NCBI GenBank assembly: GCA_027382625.1 | Contig: JAJKFJ010022839.1 | Coordinates: 1-64,000 of the forward strand | Length of the DNA stretch: 64,000 nucleotides | Direction: 5' to 3' | Source: Tetmemena sp. SeJ-2015 | Lineage: Eukaryota > Ciliophora > Spirotrichea > Sporadotrichida > Oxytrichidae | In this document: positions 46,801 through 57,119 of the stretch, one piece after another | How the letters are laid out: each line of letters opens with the position of its first letter | Numbering within the stretch: position 1 is the stretch's first letter | Notes under the pieces: generated by a model | Told to the model about the DNA's origin: nothing | Seen by the model: only the letters and a program-made list of their open reading frames with translations | Database searches by the model: none | Translations under genes and position numbers: made by a program

Positions 46801-49800
46801 CAATAGTAGTATTTATCTATCATTGAGTTATTATAATATGGATAAAAAGTGTACTCTTGAAAAGATAGTAATAATCTATGGAGTGGATATAGATATTGAT
46901 ATGATTATATAGATATGATATAGATAGGGATTCTGCTGAGAGCTATTTCGTTATTTATTTGTTCTAGATTGTTTATACATATTGCCCTATAGAGAGCATT
47001 ATTCCATTGAACATGTTGTTTTTTGATCTTGTGCATGAGATATGATAGAAGCATTCAGTCCCTTTGCAGACGTGAAACAAGTTTGTATAACTTTAGATAA
47101 TCTCTCATATTAGTAAGAAGTACCCGTGTACTGAGGAAAGTAATTAGATCTTTATAGAATAACGAATAGTTTTAGAGTATAGACTTAATAGAGATGATAT
47201 GGAGAGAGTATTATATATATATTCAGATCTTATGCTAGAATATATATATATTGATAGATATATATATATATATAGTTCTTATGTAGTTATATGTTAGAGT
47301 CATGTATATATGTTAGTGCAGAGTGAAGTTAAATACTAGTGTATCCATTTTGAGTTTTCTCAATAGTTGCAAAATTAGAATGATATCTGGCCGTAGTGAG
47401 CGAAGGAGGAAAATATAGTTTCTCATATGACAGAATCTACCAGTAGACGAGTATCGCATAGTCGGGCATTTTTATTACTCTTAGAGGCAGATCTTATGCA
47501 GAGAGTTTTCCCGTTTGAAATAAGCTGAGTTTATTGCCTGTCACGCAGTAGATAAGACGTGAGGCTCTCCTGCAGAGATTTGGACGAAGAAACGGGTGAA
47601 AATGGAAAACAGTGTATATTGTAACAGTAGTGATATTTTTCATACAGTCGTTTCAAAGAAGATGGATGTTATGATATTAGACTGGGCTTAAGACAGCATA
47701 TATGGGACTTCTTAAGATGCATACTAGAATCTGAAAGATCGTGGGGAGATTCTTTATCTAGAATAATATTAAATTTGCTTAGGATTAGTTCTTATCCATG
47801 TTCGACAACTGAGTGTTTGAATCACTGTCGAGAGTGACAAGTTTGGCTTACACACCTTTTGCAGATAAGATGAAAGAAGAAAGTAGTAACTTGTTTAATT
47901 TATAGAATAAATATTACACTGTGTCACATCGCATCGAGCACATGATGAACATATAATTGCGAGAAAAGAAGAGTTGTGAACGCTACTCACTTCGGAGTCT
48001 CGCTCGGGCGATTTCACTGCTCTGGCCTAACTTCTATTTTCTTCATATTACATATTGTTGTATACATTGGAAATGTAGTTTTGCCTCGACAAGTGACATG
48101 AGTTGTTGACCTGTCTAAGGAGTAGATAAGTGCCGTAATTCACCACGTTTAATGCAGAAGTGAAAAACAAGTAAGGTGTATACATTTTATTCTCAGCCTC
48201 AGAGAAAGTATGAACGTTTTTCACTTTGTCGGAGAATAGTAATGAAATGTGAGACGAATTAAACGATACGAATGAATTGTATAGGGGCATTATAGTTGTA
48301 TGTGATAGGTCTGAGTGATCTTAAATAGTTAGTAAGTTTTCCTCACTTATTATATAGGATTGCCTTATCGCAGAGTTAAATGCTTGAGGTTCAATAGTAT
48401 AGTGCAGAAGTGAAAACCAGAGTGGATAATAATTTTTATATTTCTCATTCTCCGCTTGCGAGGAATGATTAAATTAATATGAGAGATAGATAGATTTAAG
48501 TCAACATATATGATTGAAGATTCGCTGGGCCAGCATCTTTCATTTGATTAGGAGAAATGTAATCTTATTTCGATAGCTAGATAGCTGGTAATACCTCTGC
48601 AATCCTGAGTTATTGTGCCATTGTACGCATGGAAAAGGGAAGATAGAATCACTTTGTGCAGAATGTTGAGAAAAAAGTGTAAATATTTCTAAGTTATTGT
48701 TTCTCTCAGAGAGGTGAGATATCCAATATATAGTGTTATACAGGATATTATTGTAGATGAGATATATATATATATAATATAGATATACATTTTATTGATT
48801 AGAGATAGATGAGGAGACATTACAATATATATATATGTATCTTGAGACAGGTTCTAGGAGTTATTACTCTTGAAGCATATGAGTATTTTTGCCTGACTCG
48901 ATATGTTACACGGATAGTTCACAATTTTGCTAGATAGTGAAGAACAGTATAAGGTTGTATTATAATGGCATATCTTAATCTATAAACCGTCTCTTCTATA
49001 ATTGTGCAATTCCATTAGGGAACTTCTTATGTGAGTCCGCTATAGTCTAATATGTCTTAGATGAATCCAGATTTCAGAAGTAGGAATGAATCGCTGGGGC
49101 TAGTTTTTTCAGTCTTAAGCTAGAAGTTTTCCTTGAAAACTAGTTGCCTGATCGATGAGACCTTTAAAAAGTGAGTCCATTTATTGCAGATAAGGAAAAA
49201 CACAGTAGAAGTCGACTGTCAATCTTGAGCTCAGAAGGTTGAATTTTTCTTTCTAACTAGGCCTCAAAAATGGATAACCTTATGAGAAAAGATATGTATT
49301 AGAGAAATTCAAGAGATGTGAAGGAGTTGCGTGAAGCGGTGGTACCTGACACACTCGTTATTTTTTTTAGAGGAGGCTTAGATTTAGTCTGCAATTTCTT
49401 GAATCTTAACTTGTAGGCACTTATAAATTAGCATTCTTGTTAGGATAGAAAAGAGTGGAGTTTCATTCTATCTATAGCCATAGTAAGTATAGAAACATCA
49501 TAAAGTGTATTACTATTTAATTAAAGTCGCTATCAACTTAAATATAAACTGATTTGAGACTTATAGTGGGGATAAAAAGACGTATTATTAAATTTTTAAG
49601 AATATTAAAGAATAAAACAATTTTTAGATTTATTATATTTTTAACTAGAATCTTTATGTACTGTACTTAAGAACCGTTTATTATCACTTGTTAAAATGGG
49701 CTGTGTTTTGCTGTCGAGAGAAAGTGAGAGTTCTAGTACCGTACAACCTCGTTTCACTTGTTGGTTGAACACAGATAGATAGAATTGATGTGAGATGTCT

Positions 49801-50640
49801 ATGGTAACACTCTATTTACTCTCTCACCGAACGCTCGCCAAGTCTGATCTACACTCTCTGTACTTGAGGATCAGATATAGACTTTATTTGACTATAAATA
49901 AGATTTCGGACTGTTTCTGTGGATCTATTCTTTTGGTGCAGTGAGTCTCTAATGCGTTATGATTGCCTGATTACGTTTTACATTGAAACACGTTGAAGTG
50001 TACGCCTTGTCGTTTGAGACCAAGAGATTACCGTCAGTGTTTAACTCTTCTTCTTCGTCAGTAATGAATGTATACATAGTGTACATAACTACATTTGTGA
50101 GTGCACAAGCTAAAAAGATCAACCTAATAGGGAGAATGAAACTAAGGATTGATATATTAAAAAGATCGATAGATGGCTGATGACACTAGTATCAATGGTA
50201 CTTCACGTGATCATTATATTACCATAAGATGCTGCCTCTATTTTAGTTTTTACGCCTTCGACTAACGGTGAGTTCTAGTTCGTAAGAGAGAAAGTAGTCA
50301 GTCCACTCGTTTGTCTAAGGAAGTTGAAAAACATTTGATGTTGGAGGAAAATTACCACATCTCTCTTATAGTCTGTCAACGATCCTACATAAGTATATTT
50401 TGATACACCCATTTTATGGCGATAAGTATCCATTCATTTCATTTCATGAAGTGATTAGAATATATCGATAGACAGAGAGCTTGGAATTAGATAACAATAT
50501 TTTTATACATGAGTGGGCTTATAGTATAATGACGAGTTTTCCTTAAAACTGAGTTTGTGCCTGTCGAGAGAAAAGTGGTGCATGACTTCCAGTTTTGGCG
50601 AGAAGATAACAATAAGTGTTTTCATTTTTAAAGGGTATAT
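31840..50640. repeat. Satellite array, about 181 bp monomer, roughly 90 or more copies
   Basis: The same unit recurs every about 180-215 bp. From the cleanest copies its landmarks are AGATCGCTGGGCTATTTTTT, CAGATCTTAATGCTAGAAGT, GAGTTTGCCTGTCGAGAG, CCACTTTGCAGAAGTGAA, CAAGTGTATACATTTTAATT, TCTCAAGCCTCAAAAATGAT and GGGAAAGAATAGATTTAAGA, giving about 181 bp. GAGTTTGCCTGTCGAGAG appears at 33565, 44817 and, with one insertion, near 50551. Copies are regular from 31.84 to about 39.7 kb and progressively scrambled to about 50.6 kb. Differences are mostly single-base insertions, so the apparent spacing exceeds the monomer. All ORFs inside are by-products. Germline-limited satellites are known from hypotrich micronuclei. 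Confidence 0.93.
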
Positions 50641-50649
50641 CAACACCTT

Positions 50650-52096
50650 TCAAAATTCACTTGATTCACGTCTATATTGAGTGGATTTAGCGGCACATTC
50701 AATCTAGCAGCCAACTAACATCATAAACGAAGTTGAGGAGGAGGTAAAGTAGAGTATTGGATGTATTCATATAGGATACTATTCTTACGTTGTATCTATT
50801 GGGTTCTTTTGAAGTGAGGACTTTGAGATATTAGAGAATGGGAGGGATCAGAGAGGATACATGTTACTACACTTTGTTTCCTTCTATTCTCTGGGCTCAG
50901 AAGTGGAGAGGATACATGTCACTCCTCTCAGTGGGGTTAGGCTTACCGAACTTGTCAGGCTTTAATGAGGGCGGACTTCTCTTTCCTGTACTTGAGTTTT
51001 ATCATGATCATAAACATCAGTATGTAATATATAGTTAAGCAGAAAATCTAAAGCGTAAAGTTAAGGACTGGTTGAGGAGGAGCAATTTTCTAAGTTTGGA
51101 TTCAATAATAATTAAGAATTGAATATAATTAAAGATTGATTCTCAAGCTTTGATTAGAAATACTATTATCGGGAAATTTCAATAAGGATTGGAGATTTCT
51201 AATATGTACTTATGTTGTGTCAAAATAATTTACACGCATAAAGATTTGTTTTTTTTTAAAAATGATCTCGTAGGAAAAAATAAAACTAATCTTCCTGTAT
51301 TAACTAATATAAGATTAATTCTTAATTTAATAAGAAGTATCATAAATTTATTCGGCTTTAAGGTTGAAATTAGAATCCTAATAAATTTGAAGAGTATTAA
51401 AAGCCGAGGCAGGGTTAAATGTTGGTGGTTTGATAGTAGGTTTATATGTTTGAAATTTCCTGCCTGCCCTCTATTGCGAGGTAGTAGGGGTTTATTAAGT
51501 TCGATTAATTATTAAGAGTGCTTGTGAATTGTGCCATTTGGTGAGAATTCCTCAGCAACTCTAAATTAAAAGTGAAAATTGACTCGATAGCGAGTGTTGA
51601 TTCATCCACATGATCAAAGTTGATGGGGAAGTGACTTCCATCAAAACTTTGGGGAGGTATCTCGTAGGGCTCACAACCACCAGCGGTGGTGGGGGTGGGG
51701 GCTGCCCCCTGGTGCTGTAGCTCAAGGGCCTCGCAGGCTAACGTATCTTATTACCCTTTCATATAGATCCGCCTTAATTCTAATATTACTGAAATGATAA
51801 CTCATTAATCAATCTCATTTTAGATAACTCTGGGAATAATATTGTATAGTTAAAGCTCCCTTATAAGCGATACTCAGCAAATAGAAAAACAGGCTTTCAT
51901 TTCAGGTGGATTATAATTATTTATATTGAAATTTTATAATTGCTTATTTAAGAGATCTCGGGTTTTCATTATTTATTCAAACTTTCCTATTGAGAAAATC
52001 ATCAAAACAGAAGATGGTGAATTAGCTAAAGATAGGTGGTAACTGTAATCAAATCAAATAATTTATTCGATAGGAAGTAAATACTTCTTTCTTTCT
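50650..52096. other. Intergenic region between satellite and gene block
   Basis: About 1.45 kb. 50.65-51.06 kb still shows disordered sequence but no satellite landmarks. 51.1-51.5 kb is AT-rich with an ORF lacking local codon habits. The only notable element is the GC-rich hairpin cluster at 51582-51750. No protein gene supported. Confidence 0.4.
51582..51750. ncRNA. GC-rich hairpin cluster, candidate structured RNA or DNA element
   Basis: Four local inverted repeats in about 130 bp: ACTCG/CGAGT (51582-51595, 4 nt loop); TTGATGG..AAG/CTTCCATCAA (51620-51644, 3 nt loop, 2 nt bulge); ACCACC/GGTGGT (51676-51690, 3 nt loop); GGGGG/CCCCC (51697-51709, 3 nt loop). The surroundings are AT-rich. 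It does not match tRNA, 5S, SRP RNA or the C4A4-template telomerase RNA pattern as far as I can tell. The strand is undetermined. Confidence 0.3.
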
Positions 52097-53754
52097 TCAT
52101 TGTTTCATTTTCTTAAATGCTGATTAAACTTGTTGCTCCTCTATTATGATTAGAGAGCCTCTGTTGATTGGTGAGATACACCCACAACATTTTCCTTTTG
52201 TCTAGAAATAATTACCTTAAAAACAGTTGTCTAAATATTTATAAATTTGGGATTGCATCTGTTGAGTACGGATCAGCAGACTTATGGAGTTTTAGTGCAT
52301 CTCACTAAGTCGTTGCCTGCTCTTATTTTAAGTCCCACCACTACTTTGCAAAAGTTGGTCTACCAAGCTTGTCTTAGTTTTATCATAACTAATTTAATAA
52401 ATTACGCAAGAGGTAAATAAGTTTTACTCTTTTCATTTGTTGAGACCTCTTGACACACCTTGATAATAGGAGGCACTTTCTTGACTAAAAGGATCTTAAA
52501 GTTCTCTAGGAGATCGGCTTCTCAATAAAAGCTGACTTTGCTCTCGAAGAGACTGATTTAAATCAATTCCATTGTTTTGAGCAATATAAATAATGCTAAT
52601 ATTTGAGCCCTATCAATTGAATCGCAGTCTCCAAGTCTCCTCTAGTGCTTATTCTTGTCTATGTTTGGTTTGAAGGTGCATTACCTCTATTATTATGAAA
52701 CTAAACCAAAGAAATACCGAGAGTATAAAATTATTAGAAGTCATAGCTCTACTTCATAATCTCCAGCTGTTTCTATTTTGCTTAATGCTCTTTGTATAGT
52801 CTATCATGGACCTCTAGATTAGAAGGAGATTTTTGGAAGAAAGATCACTCTTATTTTAAATAATGAGGCTCTACCTCGAGTGCAAAGATTTATGATGCCT
52901 TGAATTCCCTCCGTTGCTCAATCTATTAGTGGATTATTATTGCTGCGATTCCTAGGGTTTATGCTGTTGAACTATTTAAGGCTTGAAAGTGCAATCTTTC
53001 ATCTCCAACATCGCCTTCAGCTTTTGAAGATCTCTGCCCCTCGAAGATTTGTTGCCTCTTTTACTCAAATCTTCAAAGAACTTTTCCCTCGAACTGTTTC
53101 TAATCAGATCTTTGCCATACTCTGTTATCCCCTGTGAGCTTTATAGTTTAAAATTAAAATCTCCCTATCTGAGCTTTAATTAAGCGAATGCTTTTTGGAG
53201 GCGCTCTTTTAAGCCAGTGTTCTTGATGAATGCAAACTCTTGCAAAGAAGAGGTGGATGAGTTTAGATTAAAGTTGCCTTGACTTTAATTCTTATCGATA
53301 GTCTTAAGACTAATTTCACTCTCTCTTTCTGAGAAGGGATAATAAGATTCTCATCAGGCAAGTACTTATGAGACTTTTCTCTCATTATATCTGGCTAGAG
53401 CGCTGTAGTAGAAGCATTTTTCTACTCTAAATTTGATGATTAAAAAAAACTTTAAACATAGATGATTGTCTTTAGAGACATTAAGATCTTGATGCTCTGA
53501 GAAACTCTGTTTAGAAACGAGTCGTTGATGTAGTCATTAATTTAAAGATAGTCGTTCTTAGCATTAGAGTACTCGCTTATTTATTGGTTGGTCATTTCCT
53601 TCTCTTCTAGGTTTTCTTTGATCTCTTAAGAAATCTGAGACTCACCCAGACTCTTTTATTTTAAAGCCCTTCCGAACACCGACTGTCTTGATCTGTTCTA
53701 GAAGGAAGCTATGTTTAGTTGAATTTCTTCAATCTGATCGTTTGGCTTTGACAT
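52097..53754 (-). CDS. Hypothetical protein with CTFKP motifs, coiled-coil and S/Q-rich
   Basis: ATG at 53752-53754 (MSKPNDQIEEIQLNIASFQN). Helical, charged regions follow (KENLEEKEMTNQQISEYSNA), then SSTSSLQEFAFIKNTGLKER, a block LQKLKAMLEMKDCTFKPQI, and further on a second CTFKPNIDKNKH. CTFKP-type short repeats are common in protist cytoskeletal or ciliary proteins (family knowledge, no function implied). A 26 bp IES at 52576 leads to QSLREQSQLLLRSRSPRELQ and a 44 bp IES at 52376 to SKTKTSLVDQLLQSSGGTQ, ending near TGA 52097-52099. At least two frame slips (near 53300 and 52450) must be indels or unmapped IESs, so the exact chain is uncertain. Confidence 0.58.
52376..52419 (-). other. IES candidate, 44 bp, pointer AAAACT
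   Basis: AGTTTT at 52376-52381 and 52420-52425. Excision joins EVSTNEKSKTKTSLVDQLLQ in one frame. Confidence 0.6.
52576..52601 (-). other. IES candidate, 26 bp, pointer GCTCAAA
   Basis: TTTGAGC at 52576-52582 and 52602-52608. Excision joins CDSIDRAQNNGIDLNQSLRE and avoids a TGA. The unexcised frame is also fairly plausible for 35 codons before that TGA. Confidence 0.55.
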
Positions 53755-53929
53755 CTACTCAATCTAACTACATTTCATTTTTGTAAAAATTTTTCTATTT
53801 TTTAAGATTTTAAATCAAATATATAATAATTTATTATTTAGTTTTATTAATCCTTGAATTTCTTTTTCCCCCTTTTTTAAATTTCAAGATATTAGTGGAA
53901 ATCCCTAAAATCATTTAAAGATAAGGGCA

Positions 53930-54273
53930 ATCTTACAGTTTAAGCTTATAAATAAATAAGTGAATTAAATGCATTTGAGTTTGCTTAATCCAAGGATATA
54001 TTAAATAAGTAGTTTGCCAGGATATAACGAGTCTTTGCTCCAGGCTAAATTAGCTCACATCCTTCTTAATTATTGCTTTACTCTGCTCAATCAGAAAATT
54101 CAAACCCTGCTCTGGCAGTATAAGCATCAATAAATTAATACCTCTACTTTTTTTTTTAATTAATGCACCAAGTAGTCAAAGAAATGCTTGATGGTGTCAA
54201 TAATGTCTCTTTCTTAATTAGATGGGAGTTTCTCTATTTGTAGTTGATTTTGCAGTAAGCTTGTAAATTTCAT
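53930..54273 (-). CDS. Small hypothetical helical protein
   Basis: ATG at 54271-54273: MKFTSLLQNQLQIEKLPSNQ, ERDIIDTIKHFFDYLVHQLK. After a 10-A run that needs one base correction it continues INLLMLILPEQGLNFLIEQS, KAIIKKDVSQFSLEQRLVIS. At least 110 residues, alpha-helical with regular Leu/Ile spacing. The stop is not clear; the frame drifts into AT-rich DNA near 53930. No family recognised. Confidence 0.48.
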
Positions 54274-54523
54274 CCATTTTAATGCGTTTTGATATGTTGA
54301 TGATGGATAAATTTATTTACACCTTCGATGCAACTTAATACCTTAATTTTAAATTATATAAGAAGATCTAACGACTAATTATCCCAAATTCTCTCATATC
54401 TCATAGTGGGATAGATTTGTTTATAAATTAAAAAGATATAAATTGAAAATATTTATCAAGGCTTATCTCGATAGATATTTTAGAGCTACTTTAATTCCTT
54501 CTGCAACTATTAAAATTAAAGAA

Positions 54524-55560
54524 ATGGAAGAGTCAAGCTAATCCACGCAATCTTTATTTAGGCTTTAAATTTTGAGATATATATATATATAAATCTCAAA
54601 GTTAATCTGAGGCAAGTTAGACACGAACAGCGAATAGGTCGTCAGGCAGCAATTCAAAGAAGAACCTCAATCTTCAAAATCATTATCCTGGGTGATTGCG
54701 CGTAAGATATAAACCATGTGTTGATTTAAAATGCAAAGTGTAGGCAAGACCTCAATTATTCAGAAGTAAGTCAGTCATATCAAAATAACTGAGACCATCA
54801 TCGTCATCATCCTACTTCTTCGGCATTTAGAATAAATAAAGACCTTTTCTAGTTATATAAGAAAAAGTGTATCTCAAGTATACAAGCCAACAATAGGAGC
54901 AGACTTCCACAGCAAGAAGTTAGAGATAATGGATGGAGATGAACTTAAGACAGTAACTTTGCAGGTAAAAATTGCAAAAGGTTTTGCTTAATCTGATCTA
55001 GATATGGGACACAGCTGGTTAAGAAAGATATTAGAGTCTCGGAGTGGCATTCTACAGAGGTGCTGAGGCATGCGTTCTAGTTTACGATATAACCAATGCT
55101 CGCAGTTTTGAAATCTGAATATTTGGAAGCAGGACTTTCTTGTGAAGGCTAATCCTAAGAATCCTGAGAGCTTCCCCTTTTTCGTATTCGGAAATAAATT
55201 AGACAAGGCAGATGAAAGAAAAGTAAGAAAAATAGCATAAGTTTTATCTAATGAATAATATAGGTGAGTGTACCTAAAGTAGAAGAATGGCTTTCAGGAA
55301 TAATAACATGCCCTACGAGGAAACTTCCGCCATAGAGGGTTCAAATGTGGAGGTAGCTTTTAACAGAATAGCCACTTAGCTTCTAAAGCAAGCATTATCC
55401 TCGCAAGACTCTATGCTAATGTAAGATAGATCGATCGATTGATAATACCTCTAAACATAATTCCTATTAGGCCACACAAGATATAGACGTTTAAGGTGCT
55501 AAGAAGTTCGGTCTAACAGAAAATAAGAAGCAATACAAGACGAAGAAGGGATGTTGCTGA
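54524..55560 (+). CDS. Rab7-like small GTPase
   Basis: ATG at 54524, MEESSQSTQSLFRQVRHEQR after a 50 bp IES. GTPase motifs: ILGDCAVGKTS (P-loop), VYKPTIGADF (switch I), [20 protein letters not shown] (G3/switch II, very Rab7-like), VLVYDITNARSFE, FPFFVFGNKLDKADERKV (NKLD), ETSAIEGSNVEVAF (SA box), ending YKTKKGCC-TGA (prenylation cysteines) at 55558-55560. GT-AG introns: 54702-54738, 54766-54852, 54965-55001, 55223-55263, 55421-55470. Two single-base losses, one in an A run near 55110 and one near 55298, and a phase mismatch at the last intron indicate consensus errors. Rab7 controls late endosome/phagosome-to-lysosome traffic, central to ciliate food-vacuole processing. The N-terminal extension of about 30 residues before the GTPase fold is unusual. 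Confidence 0.9.
54560..54609 (+). other. IES, 50 bp, pointer AGGC, in Rab7-like gene
   Basis: AGGC at 54560-54563 and 54610-54613, enclosing an (AT)n run. Excision connects MEESSQSTQSLF to RQVRHEQRIGRQAAIQ and the GTPase fold in frame. Confidence 0.75.
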
Positions 55561-55832
55561 TACCAAATTTATTGTAGAATTAACTTATTAAAGGTGCAGA
55601 TGTACATATGAATTTATGAAAAATGCAAAATCTCTTTTAACTTCATAGCTTTAAACTTAATGTGCCTTCATAGATAGGTGAGTGATTTTGAGAGTTCTTA
55701 GAGTGAATATTTAAGAAAGGAGGAGCGAGTGTGTATATTTAAATCAAAAGTGAGATGAGCTTATAAATTTAAACAACCTATTTCAGAAATACAAATTTAT
55801 AATTAAGCAAGAGATTATTATAACACAAAAAC

Positions 55833-56405
55833 ATGCAAGAAGAAGTCAAGGCAGTGCACAGAGAACCCCATCCTTTCATCGGCCTCCCCCATATCCCTCA
55901 GTTCGTTGGAAAGCCAGTAGCATTTGTGGGCAAGGGTGGACAGAGTTGACGAAAATGTACTCTATCTCAAAACCGCAGAGGGTAAGTTCACATAATTGTC
56001 GCAAGAATAGACTTTTCACCCTACATTTTGGCTTTGAGACAAAAGTGCGCTAAACTGTAGCCAAATTTGTGTGAGAGATTATTCATCTTTCTGCTATAGA
56101 TTTTATCCAATTTTTTAATTGAATAAGCTCATAATCGTGGAAATGCTTACTAAATTCCAATTATAGACAAGGAGATCAAGGTGATCAAGTTCAGAGGGAT
56201 AGAAACATGAAGGGCAATGTTGAGATCAGAGGCATCGTGAACAAGGACGGCACCATCAGTTATGGTGAATTCACTCAGTACGATAATGAGTTCGGTAAGC
56301 CTCCTTTATCTATTCTAACTAACTATCCGTTTAGACCTCACCACTCATGAGCAGATGCTAGAGTACTACCATGGCATGTGCAGAGACCTATGTGTGAAGC
56401 AATGA
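55833..56405 (+). CDS. RPA3-like small subunit of replication protein A
   Basis: ATG at 55833: MQEEVKAVHREPHPFIGLPH, IPQFVGKPVAFVGKVDRVDE, NVLYLKTAEG, then EIKVIKFRGIEN, GNVEIRGIVNKDGTISYGEF and HEQMLEYYHGMC, TGA 56403-56405. The IPQFVGKPVAFVGKV start and OB-fold pattern match RPA3/Rpa14, which with two larger subunits binds single-stranded DNA in replication and repair. About 120 residues, the usual size. Introns: 55982-56166 (185 nt, long enough to hide an IES) and 56295-56334. One extra G near 55940 and one missing A near 56208 are indels. It lies on the same strand as the Rab7-like gene, 272 bp downstream. Confidence 0.85.
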
Positions 56406-56695
56406 AAAGGCAGGCGAAATTATCACTTTGCAAAATCTGATTCTGCTCAGAACGCCCTATAAGCTTGCTCATTGCAAATATATATAAGTTATTAGTATTC
56501 ATAAAGGGTGCTTGTAATCCTAATTGCCTTAAGTGTTAAAAATCACCACTCTTCTTAATTTTTATTTATTTCGGTCTCTGTCTCATAAGAAGTTTAGGTT
56601 TTGCTGTTCATTGAATTTATTTGTAACTCGATTGAAACTTTTCTAAGGGTTAAGTATAGAGTTATGTAGATAAAAATTGAAAATTTGATTTGGGC

Positions 56696-56700
56696 AAAAA
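56696..56700 (-). terminator. Pol III T-run terminator of tRNA-Glu
   Basis: Five T residues on the minus strand, 3 bp beyond the tRNA 3' end, as expected for RNA polymerase III termination. Confidence 0.7.
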
Positions 56701-56703
56701 TTA

Positions 56704-56776
56704 CTCCTCCACCGGGAATTGAACCCGGGTCTCACGGGTGAGAGCCGTGTATCCTAGCCAACTAGACTATAGAGGA
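56704..56776 (-). tRNA. tRNA-Glu (anticodon CTC)
   Basis: The complement reads TCCTCTATAGTCTAGTTGGC at the 5' end; the anticodon arm is CACGG-CTCTCAC-CCGTG with anticodon CTC; the T arm CCGGGTTCAATTCCCGG is perfect. The acceptor stem TCCTCTA/TGGAGGA pairs over 7 bp with one T-G wobble. No intron, no encoded CCA. The A box and B box are intact. It decodes GAG as glutamate; the reassigned stop codons are read by separate Gln tRNAs not found here. Confidence 0.95.
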
Positions 56777-57119
56777 AGTACCAAACACCTACTCATAATT
56801 ACACTTTAAATCTCTTGAAAAAGCTAAAGACCAACCTATTTCTCTCAGAGAAACTAGATGGTTCTTATGACTTAATTGTTGTAGAGAAAGTTTATGAGAC
56901 CTATTATACTACTCTAAGAGCTAATTTGGAACTTTTCCAAATTTTACATTTGTTTTTTTTTTTTAAATAATTTATAAAAATCTTAAATTTTTAGTTATTA
57001 AAAAAAATGAACCTTTCAAAAAATTTAATTTCTCTTTAAATTTAAATTTTTAAACCTTTTTTTTTAGTTTATAATATTCCCAAATGACCTCAAAAAAGGA
57101 AGGGCAATTAAACAACCTT

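Noticed and set aside
31840..50640. CRISPR-like regular repeats or many small ORFs in the repetitive region
   Set aside because: The unit of about 181 bp is tandem without unique spacers, and the organism is a eukaryote; the ORFs vary randomly with indels.
50838..51038. 67-codon ORF next to the satellite edge
   Set aside because: Contains a local near-duplicate (GAGAGGATACATGT at two places) and has no coding signature; treated as noise.
51189..51515. 108-codon plus-strand ORF
   Set aside because: AT-rich I/L/N/K composition, no TAA/TAG Gln use and no recognisable motif; likely chance.
52940..53137. Plus-strand ORF, Leu/Phe-rich
   Set aside because: Antisense of the CTFKP-motif gene, whose frame extends further and has local codon habits.
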